64,000 bases of DNA from Sporisorium sorghi (GCA_023212695.1 JALCCG010000048.1:39220-103219); one strand, 5' to 3'; shown: positions 1 to 8,499, numbered from the stretch's first letter. Translations and numbers: made by a program. The notes: generated from the sequence alone by a model not told the origin.

Positions 1-9
1 TACAATGAT

Positions 10-25
10 TACAAACTCATTTGTA
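10..25. promoter_or_regulatory. Short perfect inverted repeat upstream of the GH4 gene
   Basis: TACAAA and TTTGTA form a perfect 6-bp inverted repeat around a 4-nt loop, 16 nt before the start codon of the glycosidase. It could be a regulator half-site pair or a small 5' hairpin. The upstream promoter lies outside the window, so its role cannot be judged. Confidence 0.25.
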
Positions 26-41
26 GCTGGGAGAGGATACA

Positions 42-1541
42 ATGTCATTTAAGGTTGCATTTATCGGAGCAGGGAGCATCGGCTTTACGCGGGGAATTCT
101 GCGTGACCTGCTGACTGTGCCGGAATTTCGGAATATCGAAGTGGCTTTCACCGACATCAGTCGGCATAATCTCGATATGGTTACTGAATTGTGCCAGAGA
201 GACATAGACGAGAACGGGTTGTCCATCAGGATTCAGTCCTCCACAGATCGAAGACAAGCCCTGCAGGATGCCAAATATGTCATTTGTACGATTCGCGTTG
301 GCGGCTTGGAAGCATTCCGTACGGACATCGAGATTCCACTGAAATATGGCATCGATCAGTGTGTAGGTGACACGCTGTGTGCAGGCGGCATTATGTACGG
401 GCAGCGGGGAATTCCCGAGATGCTGAGCATATGCAAGGATATTCGGGAGATGTGTGCACCCGATGCGCTGCTGCTGAATTATTCGAATCCGATGGCGATG
501 CTGACGTGGGCCTGCCATCAGTATGGCGGTGTGCGGACGATTGGTTTATGTCATGGTGTTCAGCATGGGCACCACCAAATCGCAGAGGTGTATGGCTTGA
601 AGAAACAAGACGTTGATATTGTCTGCGCGGGTATTAATCATCAAACCTGGTATATCCAAGCCTCTCATCAAGGCAAGGATTTGACGAGCGGGCTGCTGGA
701 GGCGTTCGAACGGCATCCGGAGTACAGCCAAACAGAGAAGGTACGCATCGATATGCTGCGGCGCTTCGGCTACTACAGTACGGAATCCAATGGCCATCTC
801 AGCGAATATGTCCCATGGTACCGAAAGCGGCCGGAGGAAATTACGGAGTGGATTGATCTTGGCAGCTGGATTAATGGAGAGACGGGTGGATATTTACGCG
901 TTTGCACCGAGGGTCGCAGCTGGTTCGAGACCGATTTTCCGAACTGGATGAAGGATCCGGCCATGGTATTTAGGCCCGAACATCGGGGAGAGGAGCATGG
1001 CTCTTACATCATTGAAGGCTTGGAAACGGGCCGGGTATACCGTGGACACTTTAATGTCGTGAACGAAGGCATTATCTCCAATCTGCCGGATGATGCGATT
1101 ATCGAAGCGCCGGGTTACGTAGACCGCAACGGAGTTTCCATGCCGCTGGTAGGCGAGCTGCCGCTTGGACCGGCGGCTGTGTGCAGCGTGAGTATATCGG
1201 TTCAGCGATTGGCGGTTGAAGCCGCGGTTCACGGTGACGACCTGCTGCTTCGTCAGGCGTTTATGATGGATCCGTTGATTGGAGCGGTAAACAATCCGAA
1301 GGAAATTTGGCAGCTGGTTGATGAAATGCTGGTTGCTGGTGAAACGTGGCTTCCACAGTATGCGGATTCGATTGCCGCAGCGAAGAAGCGACTTGCAGCC
1401 GGGAACCTGATTCCGACTCTTCAGTATGAAGGTGCCGCCAGACTTAAGGTCAAGACCGTGGAGGAGATGCAGCTCGACCGGGATACGGCCAACAAAAATG
1501 CAGGCGAATCCGATAAAGGGAAGGATCGGGAGAAAGTGTGA
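42..1541 (+). CDS. Glycoside hydrolase family 4 alpha-galactosidase/alpha-glucosidase-like enzyme
   Basis: Cytosolic NAD- and metal-dependent glycosidase of family GH4, 499 aa. GH4 enzymes cleave alpha-glycosides by an oxidation-elimination mechanism. The N-terminus has the Rossmann NAD motif GAGSIGFTRG (residues 9-18). The NYSNPM motif (about 146-151), the Cys-His pair at 170-171 and GINHQTW (about 197-203) carry the conserved Cys and His that bind the divalent metal. There is no signal peptide. The start is preceded by GGGAGAGG. The family members act variously on alpha-galactosides, alpha-glucosides and alpha-galacturonides; MelA-type alpha-galactosidase is the closest I recognise, but the substrate is not settled by motifs. 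Any upstream transporter partner would lie outside the window. Confidence 0.85.
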   Translation: MSFKVAFIGAGSIGFTRGILRDLLTVPEFRNIEVAFTDISRHNLDMVTELCQRDIDENGLSIRIQSSTDRRQALQDAKYVICTIRVGGLEAFRTDIEIPLKYGIDQCVGDTLCAGGIMYGQRGIPEMLSICKDIREMCAPDALLLNYSNPMAMLTWACHQYGGVRTIGLCHGVQHGHHQIAEVYGLKKQDVDIVCAGINHQTWYIQASHQGKDLTSGLLEAFERHPEYSQTEKVRIDMLRRFGYYSTESNGHLSEYVPWYRKRPEEITEWIDLGSWINGETGGYLRVCTEGRSWFETDFPNWMKDPAMVFRPEHRGEEHGSYIIEGLETGRVYRGHFNVVNEGIISNLPDDAIIEAPGYVDRNGVSMPLVGELPLGPAAVCSVSISVQRLAVEAAVHGDDLLLRQAFMMDPLIGAVNNPKEIWQLVDEMLVAGETWLPQYADSIAAAKKRLAAGNLIPTLQYEGAARLKVKTVEEMQLDRDTANKNAGESDKGKDREKV

Positions 1542-1678
1542 CCGCAACTGCCGCATCCAGCTTAATGTGGTAAATGAACAGCAGACCGCATCGGTGAACA
1601 TGTTACTTTAACGAAAGCCATGAAATGAATGCATGTAGTATGTGAGCATCTTGAAATCGACGTGAAGTCAAGCTGAAT

Positions 1679-1755
1679 GATCACCTCTCATAAGGGCTGA
1701 AGCCAAGAAGGATAACGCACATTCGCTTCAGTCGCATAAAGAGAGGTGATCTTTT
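1679..1755 (+). terminator. Long-stem terminator-like hairpin after the GH4 gene
   Basis: An 11-bp perfect outer stem (1679-1689 with 1741-1751) encloses a 6-bp inner stem (TGAAGC 1698-1703 with GCTTCA 1725-1730) and is followed by TTTT. It occupies most of the 366-nt gap between the glycosidase and ald. It may be the terminator of the first gene or a structured leader for ald. I found no convincing sigma-A promoter between it and ald. Confidence 0.55.
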
Positions 1756-1907
1756 GTATGCAGCCAGTTATGGATTTGCATATACTGTAGATACATAGTT
1801 ATGAAATCGGATGGACAATCCCTGACCTTAGACAGGTACACAGTTTGGGCAAAAATAGGTACAATGCAATTAGATAGGCAAAGTTGACCACTAAGGAGGC
1901 CATGGGG

Positions 1908-3026
1908 ATGATCATTGGGGTTCCCAAAGAAATCAAAAATAACGAAAGCCGTGTCGGCATGACGCCGGGTACCGTCATCAGTTTTAAAAATGCGGGGCAC
2001 GAAGTGCTTGTACAATCTGGGGCTGGTCTTGGCATTGGCTTTACAGATGAAGATTATAGAGCGGCTGGTGCCAAGGTGGTTGCAACGGCTGCAGATGCGT
2101 GGAAAGCCGAAATGGTTGTGAAGGTAAAGGAACCCCTGCAGGAGGAGTATGATTATTTTCAGGAGGAAATGATCCTGTACACCTATCTGCACCTGGCTCC
2201 CGAGCCCGAGCTGACCAAAGCGCTGGTTGACCGGAAGGTGAGTGCTGTTGCTTACGAAACGATACAGCTGACGGATGGCAGCCTGCCATTGCTTACACCG
2301 ATGAGCGAAGTGGCGGGAAGAATGTCCATTCAAATCGGTGCTCATTTCCTGGAGAAGGCGCATGGCGGCAAGGGCGTTCTTCTAAGCGGCGTTCCTGGTG
2401 TAGCGCCGGGCAAAGTTGCGGTGATTGGCGGTGGAATCGTTGGCACCAATGCGGCAAGAATTGCTCTGGGTCTCGGCGCGGACGTCAGCATTCTCGATAT
2501 TAATCCGGGGCGGCTGCGTCAGCTGGATGATCTGTTCCAGGGGCGGGTCAAAACGATCATGTCTGATCCGTATCACATTGCGGAGACGGTGAAGGCGGCG
2601 GATCTTGTTGTGGGAGCGGTGTTGATCCCCGGTGCTCGGGCTCCGCGCCTCGTAACGGAAGAAATGGTGAAGGAGATGAGCCCGGGATCGGTCATCGTGG
2701 ATGTGGCGATCGATCAAGGGGGCTCGATCGAGACGATCGACCGGATTACAACCCATGACAACCCTACCTATGAGAAACATGGCGTCATTCACTATGCCGT
2801 AGCCAACATGCCGGGCGCAGTAGCCAGAACCTCCACCATGGCATTGACTAATGTAACGGCACCTTATGGTTTGAGAATAGCTAGCAAAGGACTCCGCTCC
2901 GCAGCCCGGTATGATAAAGCACTGGCGAAGGGCATTAATGCCATCGGCGGCAAAGTGACGTATGAGGCGGTTGCGGCAGCGCATGGATACGCATATACAA
3001 GCATTGATGATTATTTGCTGGCGTAG
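1908..3026 (+). CDS. ald: Alanine dehydrogenase
   Basis: NAD-dependent L-alanine dehydrogenase, which interconverts L-alanine with pyruvate and ammonium and is used for alanine catabolism and during sporulation in Bacillus. With the start at the second of two ATGs, 8 nt after AAGGAGG (1893-1899), the protein is 372 aa, the family's usual size, and begins [17 protein letters not shown], the typical N-terminus. A TTG 24 nt further upstream would place the ribosome binding site inside the gene. The glycine-rich NAD motif GGGIVG lies near residue 175, after the conserved segment around SEVAGRMS. It sits alone between two terminators, so it is probably monocistronic. Confidence 0.95.
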   Translation: MIIGVPKEIKNNESRVGMTPGTVISFKNAGHEVLVQSGAGLGIGFTDEDYRAAGAKVVATAADAWKAEMVVKVKEPLQEEYDYFQEEMILYTYLHLAPEPELTKALVDRKVSAVAYETIQLTDGSLPLLTPMSEVAGRMSIQIGAHFLEKAHGGKGVLLSGVPGVAPGKVAVIGGGIVGTNAARIALGLGADVSILDINPGRLRQLDDLFQGRVKTIMSDPYHIAETVKAADLVVGAVLIPGARAPRLVTEEMVKEMSPGSVIVDVAIDQGGSIETIDRITTHDNPTYEKHGVIHYAVANMPGAVARTSTMALTNVTAPYGLRIASKGLRSAARYDKALAKGINAIGGKVTYEAVAAAHGYAYTSIDDYLLA

Positions 3027-3054
3027 AGGCAGCATCTGAGCTTAAATAGAAAAG

Positions 3055-3150
3055 AGCCATCTTTCAATCGGACACGAGACCAGGTTTACGGCGTCAACCT
3101 GGTGACGGAATCAGCTTCCGGCGTGAGCCTCTTTGAAAGATGGCTTTTTG
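3055..3150. terminator. Bidirectional terminator with internal hairpins
   Basis: A 13-bp perfect outer stem (3055-3067 with 3133-3145) encloses a second hairpin (CCAGGTT 3080-3086 with AACCTGG 3096-3102) and a third weaker one. A-rich and T-rich flanks on both sides suit termination of ald (+) and of the convergent pseudouridine synthase (-). Confidence 0.75.
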
Positions 3151-3193
3151 GTTTGACGTTCAGAAGCACCAAGAAATCAGCCAGTATAACATT

Positions 3194-3886
3194 CTAGTTC
3201 AGCATGAACAGCAGTTTATGGAGCTCCCTTTCCTCCAAATGCCGCCACTTCCCCCGTTCCAATTGATCCAGCGTAATATTCATAATTCGGATGCGCTCCA
3301 GCTTCAGCACTCTATACCCCAGGGCCTTACACATTCTGCGGATTTGCAGATTAAGGCCCTGGGTCAAAATAATGCGGAATACCGCTTCGCTTTGCCTGAA
3401 AACCTCGCATGGCTTGGTTACTACGTCCAGGATTTCAACGCCTTGAGACATCCTCCGCATAAATTCATCCGTAACGGGTCTGTCGACGGTTACCACATAT
3501 TCTTTCTCATGATCATGCTCCGAGCGCATCATTTTGTTCACGATGTCTCCATCGTTCGTGAGCAGAATCAAGCCTTCAGATGCTTTATCCAGCCTGCCGA
3601 TGGCAAATATACGCGACGGGTAATTCACATAGCGAATGATGTTTCCTTCCACCTCTTCCGCTGCCGTGCAGACGATGCCCATCGGTTTATTCAGGGCCAG
3701 GTACACAGGCTCGCTATCGTTATGAGGAATTTCCTGCCCATCGATGAGCACGATATCCTCGGGCTCAACCTCCGCCCCTTTTTCGCATACCTTGCCGTTG
3801 ATCGTAATGCGCCCGGCTGCAATCAAGCGGTTGGTCTCCCTGCGCGAGCAAAATCCCGTTTGACTGATATATTTGTTAATCCTCAT
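3194..3886 (-). CDS. rluF: RluF/RsuA-family rRNA pseudouridine synthase
   Basis: Predicted 23S rRNA pseudouridine synthase of the RsuA/RluB/E/F family, which isomerises a specific uridine during ribosome maturation. It has an N-terminal S4 RNA-binding domain (MRINKYISQTGFCSRRETNRLI onward) and a catalytic domain with the signature GRLDKASEGL containing the catalytic Asp. The start at MRINKY (230 aa) is chosen because the open frame upstream codes for a non-family extension of 39 residues and because GTGGTGGAG lies just ahead of this ATG. The C-terminal LERIRIMNITLDQLERGKWR resembles RluF (position 2604 in E. coli numbering). RluB or RluE-like specificity cannot be excluded. Confidence 0.85.
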   Translation of the reverse strand: MRINKYISQTGFCSRRETNRLIAAGRITINGKVCEKGAEVEPEDIVLIDGQEIPHNDSEPVYLALNKPMGIVCTAAEEVEGNIIRYVNYPSRIFAIGRLDKASEGLILLTNDGDIVNKMMRSEHDHEKEYVVTVDRPVTDEFMRRMSQGVEILDVVTKPCEVFRQSEAVFRIILTQGLNLQIRRMCKALGYRVLKLERIRIMNITLDQLERGKWRHLEERELHKLLFMLN

Positions 3887-4033
3887 GCTCCACCACTTCT
3901 CATATGTATTTAGTGCCGCTCCGATATGCTGAAAGTTAGCCATGGCTGGCTGGTAAGGAGCTTGGCGTAGATTGAAATAAAATGAGGAAGCCGTTCGAGG
4001 CATGCAGTGGTTGTGTCATCGGGCTGACGACAT

Positions 4034-4594
4034 TTAGTAATAATCCTGCGACGAATTCTCTTCGTCGGCAACGGCCTGTATTTCCTCTGACCCGATGCTG
4101 ATGAAGCGGTAGCCGTCTGCGGCCTGTTTCTTTAATGCGCGCTCTTTAATGAACTTGGGGCTGGCTTCGCCGTTATCTTCGTCGTACACGAGCAGAATGC
4201 CATCGGTTTTACGGAGGAGGAGATCGTCTCTGGCCGTAAATTGCCAAGGTCCCTGATAGCTGTTCTTGCTGACAGGCGCATAGAAGTCCACCCCCTTCAT
4301 CACTTCCTGGAAGTAGGCCTTCTTGTCGTCGTTCCACTGCTCCTCGGGATTCTGATAGGCCGTCAGAATGGAGCATCTAAGCTGAGGATATTCGGCTTTT
4401 AGTTCAATGGCAGCCTCAATGGCCCACAGGTCTACGCCATATTGACCAGGGGTGATGACCCACTGTAATCCCTCCTCGAGCAGTGGAATCAAGCGGCTGG
4501 CAATCGCTTTGCGGATATAGGGGATGCCCTGGTGTTTGTTATTGTAAATACCGAGCTCATGAGCCCGATAGCCGGTAACCAAAATGTTTTCCAT
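4034..4594 (-). CDS. ypsA: YpsA-like SLOG family protein (DUF1273)
   Basis: A 186-aa cytosolic protein resembling B. subtilis YpsA, a member of the SLOG superfamily of Rossmann-like nucleotide-binding proteins. Recognisable pieces are the N-terminal TGYRAHELGI, the central VITPGQYGVDLWAIEAA (glycine-rich nucleotide loop) and the late TDGILLVYDEDNGEASPKF. In Bacillus YpsA influences cell division and glucose metabolism; the biochemical role is unknown. AAGGAG lies 8 nt before the ATG. It is transcribed alone, divergently from the following lipoprotein gene. Confidence 0.85.
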   Translation of the reverse strand: MENILVTGYRAHELGIYNNKHQGIPYIRKAIASRLIPLLEEGLQWVITPGQYGVDLWAIEAAIELKAEYPQLRCSILTAYQNPEEQWNDDKKAYFQEVMKGVDFYAPVSKNSYQGPWQFTARDDLLLRKTDGILLVYDEDNGEASPKFIKERALKKQAADGYRFISIGSEEIQAVADEENSSQDYY

Positions 4595-4718
4595 CGAGCA
4601 CGCTCCTTGATGAGAATAGGTTTAGTGTAACTTTTTCGAATATTTTGATCAACACATGTTACATATTGTATAAATTTGGGTAAGTACACGGGAATACATA
4701 TTTTAGGAGGATAATCGA

Positions 4719-5597
4719 TTGAAAAAATGGACAGCCGTATTACTTGGAGCAATTTTGATGATGAGCATTGCCGCATGCGGCAATGACAGCAAAGCCGGGG
4801 ATGATGCCGCAGCACCGCCAACTACCGGACAAGAGACTACGACCCCGGCCGAAACGCCGCCGGTTGCAGAAGAACCGCAGGAGGAAGCCGCCCCGACGGC
4901 AGAAGAGCTTCTTCAGAAATCAGCGGAAGCTTCTCAGAACTTGAAGAGTTTTGCCATGAAGGCCGATATAAAACAGCACATTGTTATTGAGGGTGCCGAG
5001 AAGCAGGAGCAGAATGTCGATATGTCACTCGATTCGGAAATTACGCTGGAGCCGATGGAGATGATGCAGAACATCGCGATGGATTCCCCGGATGGCAAGG
5101 TCGAGATGAAGCAGTATATTACGGAAGACGGCATATACATGCATATGGACGGACAATGGATGCAGGTTCCGGCGGAGTCCGAGAAGGAAATCCGGGACAG
5201 CCTGGACATGGCGAATGCAAGTCCGGAGCAGCAGTTGGAGCAGTTTAAGGCGATAGCCAAGGATTTTACAGTGACGGAAGAAGGGGACGTATATGTCCTG
5301 ACGGCTGATGTATCCGGGGATAACCTGAAGGAACTTGCCAAGACGATGATGAATCAAGCAGGCAACGATCCGCAGATGGAAGCGATGATGGATCAGATGG
5401 ATATCAAGAGCATCAGCATTGTATATGGCGTACAGAAGGAGACGTATCTGCCGGCGACGACCGATATGGACATGGTCATGGAGATGGCAGCAGAGGGTGA
5501 TAAGGTAACGCTTGACATGAAAATGAAGAGCGCATACTCCAAGCATGATGAGATCAGCAAAATCGAGGTTCCCAAGGAAGCCTTGAACGCCAAATAA
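4719..5597 (+). CDS. DUF6612/LppX-like lipoprotein
   Basis: Predicted lipoprotein, 292 aa, anchored to the outer face of the membrane. A signal peptide ends in the lipobox SIAAC (Cys20). A Gln/Thr/Glu/Pro-rich linker (about 25-60) is followed by a domain containing SAEASQNLKSFAMKADIKQ and, near the C-terminus, YSKHDEISKIEVPKEAL. This layout is shared by a large Firmicute family annotated DUF6612, related in fold to LppX/LolA-like lipid or hydrophobe carriers. The start is a TTG 8 nt downstream of AGGAGG. It stands alone, with a terminator on its 3' side. Function unknown; Met and Asp/Glu content is high. Confidence 0.75.
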   Translation: MKKWTAVLLGAILMMSIAACGNDSKAGDDAAAPPTTGQETTTPAETPPVAEEPQEEAAPTAEELLQKSAEASQNLKSFAMKADIKQHIVIEGAEKQEQNVDMSLDSEITLEPMEMMQNIAMDSPDGKVEMKQYITEDGIYMHMDGQWMQVPAESEKEIRDSLDMANASPEQQLEQFKAIAKDFTVTEEGDVYVLTADVSGDNLKELAKTMMNQAGNDPQMEAMMDQMDIKSISIVYGVQKETYLPATTDMDMVMEMAAEGDKVTLDMKMKSAYSKHDEISKIEVPKEALNAK

Positions 5598-5647
5598 TGT
5601 CGCTAACGGCTATTGAACAAGCGGAATATGAGATGATCATTTCTTCT

Positions 5648-5711
5648 TCATGAAAAAAGCTGCTCCGGTATTGCAGATGTTCTGCAGAACCGTGGCAGCC
5701 TTTTTTCATGA
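5648..5711. terminator. Bidirectional terminator
   Basis: TCATGAAAAAAGCTGC (5648-5663) pairs with the complementary arm ending TTTTTTCATGA (5694-5711). T-runs exist on both strands, so it can end the lipoprotein gene (+) and the anti-sigma-like gene (-). Confidence 0.8.
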
Positions 5712-5741
5712 GGAGCCCCCCGTATGAATGGATGGAGGGGG

Positions 5742-6716
5742 TTATGGCGAATCGACCTCAACGATGACACTGCCGAACAATTGACCGTTAATGGAGGCCA
5801 TAATTCTCCACTGCCCTGCCGAAGGCAGCGACATGGTGGTGGGTATGGCAGCATCGGCACCATTATGTTTTCCGGGTCTCAAGGTCGTCTCAAAAACATC
5901 GATGATCTTGCTTGTATTTCTTTTTACTGCCGTAATGAACAGGTCCCCTGTCAATTCTTCGCTGCGTCCCCAGAAGTGCCACATGTATTTATTCGGCTGA
6001 CCTGCGATAAACCCCGGATTGATAAAGCCCAGGCGCCCTTCCACGCCGGTCATGTCGTACACGCCGGATTTGAAGCTTGGACTTGGTTCCCAGCTGCTGT
6101 CAGGCACATGAATCACGATATCGCCGTATGGTTCATCATCCACCATTACATTGAATTTCCATAAACCGGAGAGCGGCATGCCAAAGCGGGAAGACACCCG
6201 GGTAAAGTCATTGTAAGCCATATCGGAAGTAATCTCCGTTTCGGCAAGCTCTTCGAGCGTTGTTCCTGTATCCCGGTGAACGGCCGATATGCGGATATGT
6301 TTACCCTCCAGCTCTTGTATCGGGGCCAACAAATTCCACCAGGCACCGGCTGGAGCGCCTGCGGCAAAATCTCCGCCCGGAATCGCCTGAAGTTTAACTA
6401 CCCCGTTCTCGGCATATACGTTGTGTGGAGTCCATTCAGCCGAACCCCCTAAACCTTTGATCGGGACAAGCTGTTGAAGGGCAGGAGATTCGCGCCACCC
6501 CCAAACCGCAGCGATCAGAAGCAGGGTAAGAATACTTGCTGCCATGAAACGCGAACGGGCAGGGGACCTCCGCATGGTTCGGTCTTTCATTAATGAGCTG
6601 CTGCCAGCGCTGTTTAACACACGGGATTTCATGCAGCTGGTGAACATCGGCTCGTTAAAGGGAGAGGAACCGAGTTCCTGCATCCAGTCCGGCTGCTGTT
6701 CTTGTTCAGTCTTCAT
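5742..6716 (-). CDS. Probable membrane-bound anti-sigma/sensor partner of the ECF sigma factor (DUF4871-like)
   Basis: A 324-aa protein with a cytosolic N-terminus (about 55 residues), one membrane segment (about 57-73, SILTLLLIAAVWGW) and a long extracellular part. The start is the ATG whose first bases overlap the sigma factor stop codon (ATGA), which is typical of a translationally coupled sigma/anti-sigma pair; a longer frame exists but runs inside the sigma gene. The C-terminal domain has repeated beta-rich segments (GLWKFNVMVDDEPYGDIVI; GQWRIMASINGQLFGSVIV) and resembles DUF4871. The N-terminus has no clear zinc anti-sigma HxxxCxxC motif, so the anti-sigma role rests on gene order and topology. 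Confidence 0.6.
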   Translation of the reverse strand: MKTEQEQQPDWMQELGSSPFNEPMFTSCMKSRVLNSAGSSSLMKDRTMRRSPARSRFMAASILTLLLIAAVWGWRESPALQQLVPIKGLGGSAEWTPHNVYAENGVVKLQAIPGGDFAAGAPAGAWWNLLAPIQELEGKHIRISAVHRDTGTTLEELAETEITSDMAYNDFTRVSSRFGMPLSGLWKFNVMVDDEPYGDIVIHVPDSSWEPSPSFKSGVYDMTGVEGRLGFINPGFIAGQPNKYMWHFWGRSEELTGDLFITAVKRNTSKIIDVFETTLRPGKHNGADAAIPTTMSLPSAGQWRIMASINGQLFGSVIVEVDSP

Positions 6717-7249
6717 TGGACCTCCGCCCCTTTCAACATCTTTTCCATTCGGGTGCGAGCCCGGTGTAGTCTGGATTTGATCGTGCCTTCGGAAATTCCG
6801 AGCAGTTCGGCCATCTCTTTTCGCGGCAGCCGGTAGTGGGATTCGAGAATGAGCACCTCCCGGTATTTCGGAGGCAGTTCCATGACGAATTTCCATATCT
6901 GCGAGACTGCGGCAGCGTCCATGAATTCTTTTTCCGCGGAAGGTCCGGTTTGCTTGGAGGTTATCCAGCCGGTTAAGGACACCCTGGTCATATAAGAAGA
7001 CTTGAGATAATTCAAGGATAGGTTGCGGGTGATGGTCAGGAGCCAGGTCTTCACAGAGCTTCTGCCCTGAAAATCATTCCAATGCTGAAAGGCCTTCAGG
7101 AACACGTCCTGACTGATATCATCTGCCGCTTCTCTCTGTTTCGTCAGGAAGAATGCATAGTTCCACACGTCCTGGCCGAAGGATTCCATCAAGCCGTTTA
7201 GCACAGAGCCCGGATCGTTCACGGCTACCATTTGTTTCAGGTACTCCAA
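6713..7249 (-). CDS. ECF-type RNA polymerase sigma factor
   Basis: Extracytoplasmic-function sigma factor of about 178 aa with region 2 (DISQDVFLKAFQHWNDF...KTWLLTITRNLSLNYLKS) and region 4 (LPPKYREVLILESHYRLPRKEMAELLGISEGTIKSRLHRARTRMEKML). It should direct RNA polymerase to stress promoters under control of the downstream membrane protein. The TTG start at 7249 is preferred because GAGGTGAT (7261-7254) lies at the right distance; GTG at 7258 or ATG at 7255 would sit inside that site. An ECF-like promoter precedes it and another faces the divergent gene. Confidence 0.88.
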   Translation of the reverse strand: MEYLKQMVAVNDPGSVLNGLMESFGQDVWNYAFFLTKQREAADDISQDVFLKAFQHWNDFQGRSSVKTWLLTITRNLSLNYLKSSYMTRVSLTGWITSKQTGPSAEKEFMDAAAVSQIWKFVMELPPKYREVLILESHYRLPRKEMAELLGISEGTIKSRLHRARTRMEKMLKGAEVQ

Positions 7250-7266
7250 TAGCATCACCTCATTTT

Positions 7267-7295
7267 ATTAGACAATGGAAAAACCTCTCGGTTCC
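7267..7295 (-). promoter_or_regulatory. Candidate ECF autoregulatory promoter of the sigma factor gene
   Basis: On the minus strand GGAAC (7295-7291), 17 nt, then GTCTAAT (7273-7267) matches the general ECF promoter shape (AAC-type -35, GTC/CGT-type -10). The predicted leader would be only about 12-15 nt, just enough for the ribosome binding site, which weakens the call. Confidence 0.45.
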
Positions 7296-7314
7296 CGAAT
7301 TTCATTGGGGAAAT

Positions 7315-7343
7315 TGAAACAATTTAACAGATGAATCGTTTAA
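7315..7343 (+). promoter_or_regulatory. Candidate ECF promoter of the LURP-one-like gene
   Basis: TGAAAC (7315-7320), a 16-nt spacer, then CGTTTA (7337-7342) fits the Bacillus ECF sigma consensus (TGAAAC N16 CGT). It lies about 50 nt before the start codon. Together with the facing motif it suggests that the divergent pair belongs to one regulon. Confidence 0.6.
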
Positions 7344-7394
7344 ACGGGTAACAGATGTGCATGGCGTGCAGGAATTAAGGAAGGAGACAGGCGT

Positions 7395-7895
7395 ATGAGT
7401 ATATATTTTAAGGATAACTTTTTTAACGCAGGTAGAACAGATATGATGGACAGGGACGGCAGCATCATCGGGAGTCTGGATTTGAAGAGTGCTTTCGGCT
7501 CCTCCCTGGATGTGTATAATGCTTCAGGAGATCATGTATGCAGCGGGTCATTTCGTTTCTTCTCTAACAAATGGAACATTGCTGACGGGCACGGGGAAGA
7601 GCTGGGCATGCTGCGTATGCGGATGAGTTTTTTTACGAAGAAATTTGAATATGACGCGGGACCGCGCGGTGTCTATGAGATCACGTCACCGGCCTACTCG
7701 AACGAATATGAAATTGCGGATACCGCTGGGAGAGGAATAGCCCGGTTTTCCCGTATTAGCGGATGGCTTCAGCCTGGTGCGTTCGAGCTGCAGAATGACA
7801 GCGATACTCTGGGGGACTGGGAACTTGCTGCCCTGGTCATGGGCATTCACCAAATACGCAAGCGCAACAACCATGCCGCCTCAAGCTCCCATTAA
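7395..7895 (+). CDS. LURP-one-related / tubby C-terminal-like protein
   Basis: A 166-aa cytosolic protein with the short beta-strand repeats of the LURP-one/YxjI family (MSIYFKDNFFNAGRTDMMDRDG at the N-terminus, then repeated pairs such as DVYNASGDHVCSGS and YEIADTAGRGIARFSR). This fold is related to tubby and phospholipid scramblase domains and may bind membranes or lipids; no bacterial function is firmly known. AAGGAG lies 8 nt before the ATG. Its position behind an ECF-like promoter and divergent from the ECF sigma gene suggests that it is an envelope-stress target. Confidence 0.75.
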   Translation: MSIYFKDNFFNAGRTDMMDRDGSIIGSLDLKSAFGSSLDVYNASGDHVCSGSFRFFSNKWNIADGHGEELGMLRMRMSFFTKKFEYDAGPRGVYEITSPAYSNEYEIADTAGRGIARFSRISGWLQPGAFELQNDSDTLGDWELAALVMGIHQIRKRNNHAASSSH

Positions 7896-7949
7896 AGGTC
7901 GTCATCGTCCGCAGCGTATCGGCTAGAGGTAACGATAGGAGGAGTCATA

Positions 7950-8465
7950 ATGAACGAAGTCAGCGACCATCTGGACTATGGATTAACCTTGGTGTTTATC
8001 GGTTTTAACCCCAGCCTGCGATCAGGTGAAGTTGGGCATCACTATGCAAACCCGCGCAACAATTTTTGGAGGATTCTGCATAAGTCCGGCTTGACTCCGC
8101 GTTTATATGAAGCGTCAGAGGATGGGGAACTGCTGAAATTAGGATACGGGTTTACGAATATTGTGGCCAGACCCACACGAGGCGCTGAGGATATTACCCG
8201 AGACGAGTACAGGCTCGGAAGAGAGACGCTGCGGGAGAAGCTGGCGGAATACAGACCGGAGGTGGCCTGCTTTGTCGGCAAAGGGGTATATACTGAATTC
8301 AGCGGCAGCTCACGGGTGGATTGGGGACTCCAGCCAAACTCGGTTGTCGACGGCATTCATGAGTTCGTGGCCCCTTCCTCCAGCGGACTTGTGAGAATGC
8401 CCATGGATGAGATTATCGGGATTTACCGGCAATTGAATGATTACATATCCAAGGAGGAGTTCTAG
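7950..8465 (+). CDS. mug: Mismatch-specific uracil-DNA glycosylase (Mug/TDG family)
   Basis: G:T/G:U mismatch-specific DNA glycosylase, 171 aa, acting in base-excision repair of deaminated cytosines. It shows the family active-site motif GFNPS (about residues 18-22) with the conserved Asn, the HYANPRNNFW segment (31-40) and the late SSGLVRMPMDE segment equivalent to the DNA-intercalation loop. GGAGG lies 7 nt ahead of the ATG. It follows the LURP-one-like gene by 54 nt and could be co-transcribed with it. Confidence 0.88.
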   Translation: MNEVSDHLDYGLTLVFIGFNPSLRSGEVGHHYANPRNNFWRILHKSGLTPRLYEASEDGELLKLGYGFTNIVARPTRGAEDITRDEYRLGRETLREKLAEYRPEVACFVGKGVYTEFSGSSRVDWGLQPNSVVDGIHEFVAPSSSGLVRMPMDEIIGIYRQLNDYISKEEF

Positions 8466-8499
8466 CACAATTTGTCCGTGAGGTCATGTATTGGGAAAA

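Noticed and set aside
894..1601. 235-codon open frame on the minus strand across the GH4 gene
   Set aside because: It is antisense to a gene with clear GH4 motifs, lacks a ribosome binding site and has the Arg/His/Cys-rich composition of a shadow frame.
2382..3035. 217-codon minus frame over ald
   Set aside because: Antisense shadow of a highly conserved enzyme; Cys/Arg/His-rich and without a start signal.
3140..3913. 257-codon plus frame over the pseudouridine synthase
   Set aside because: Antisense shadow; the minus frame has the S4 domain and catalytic motif.
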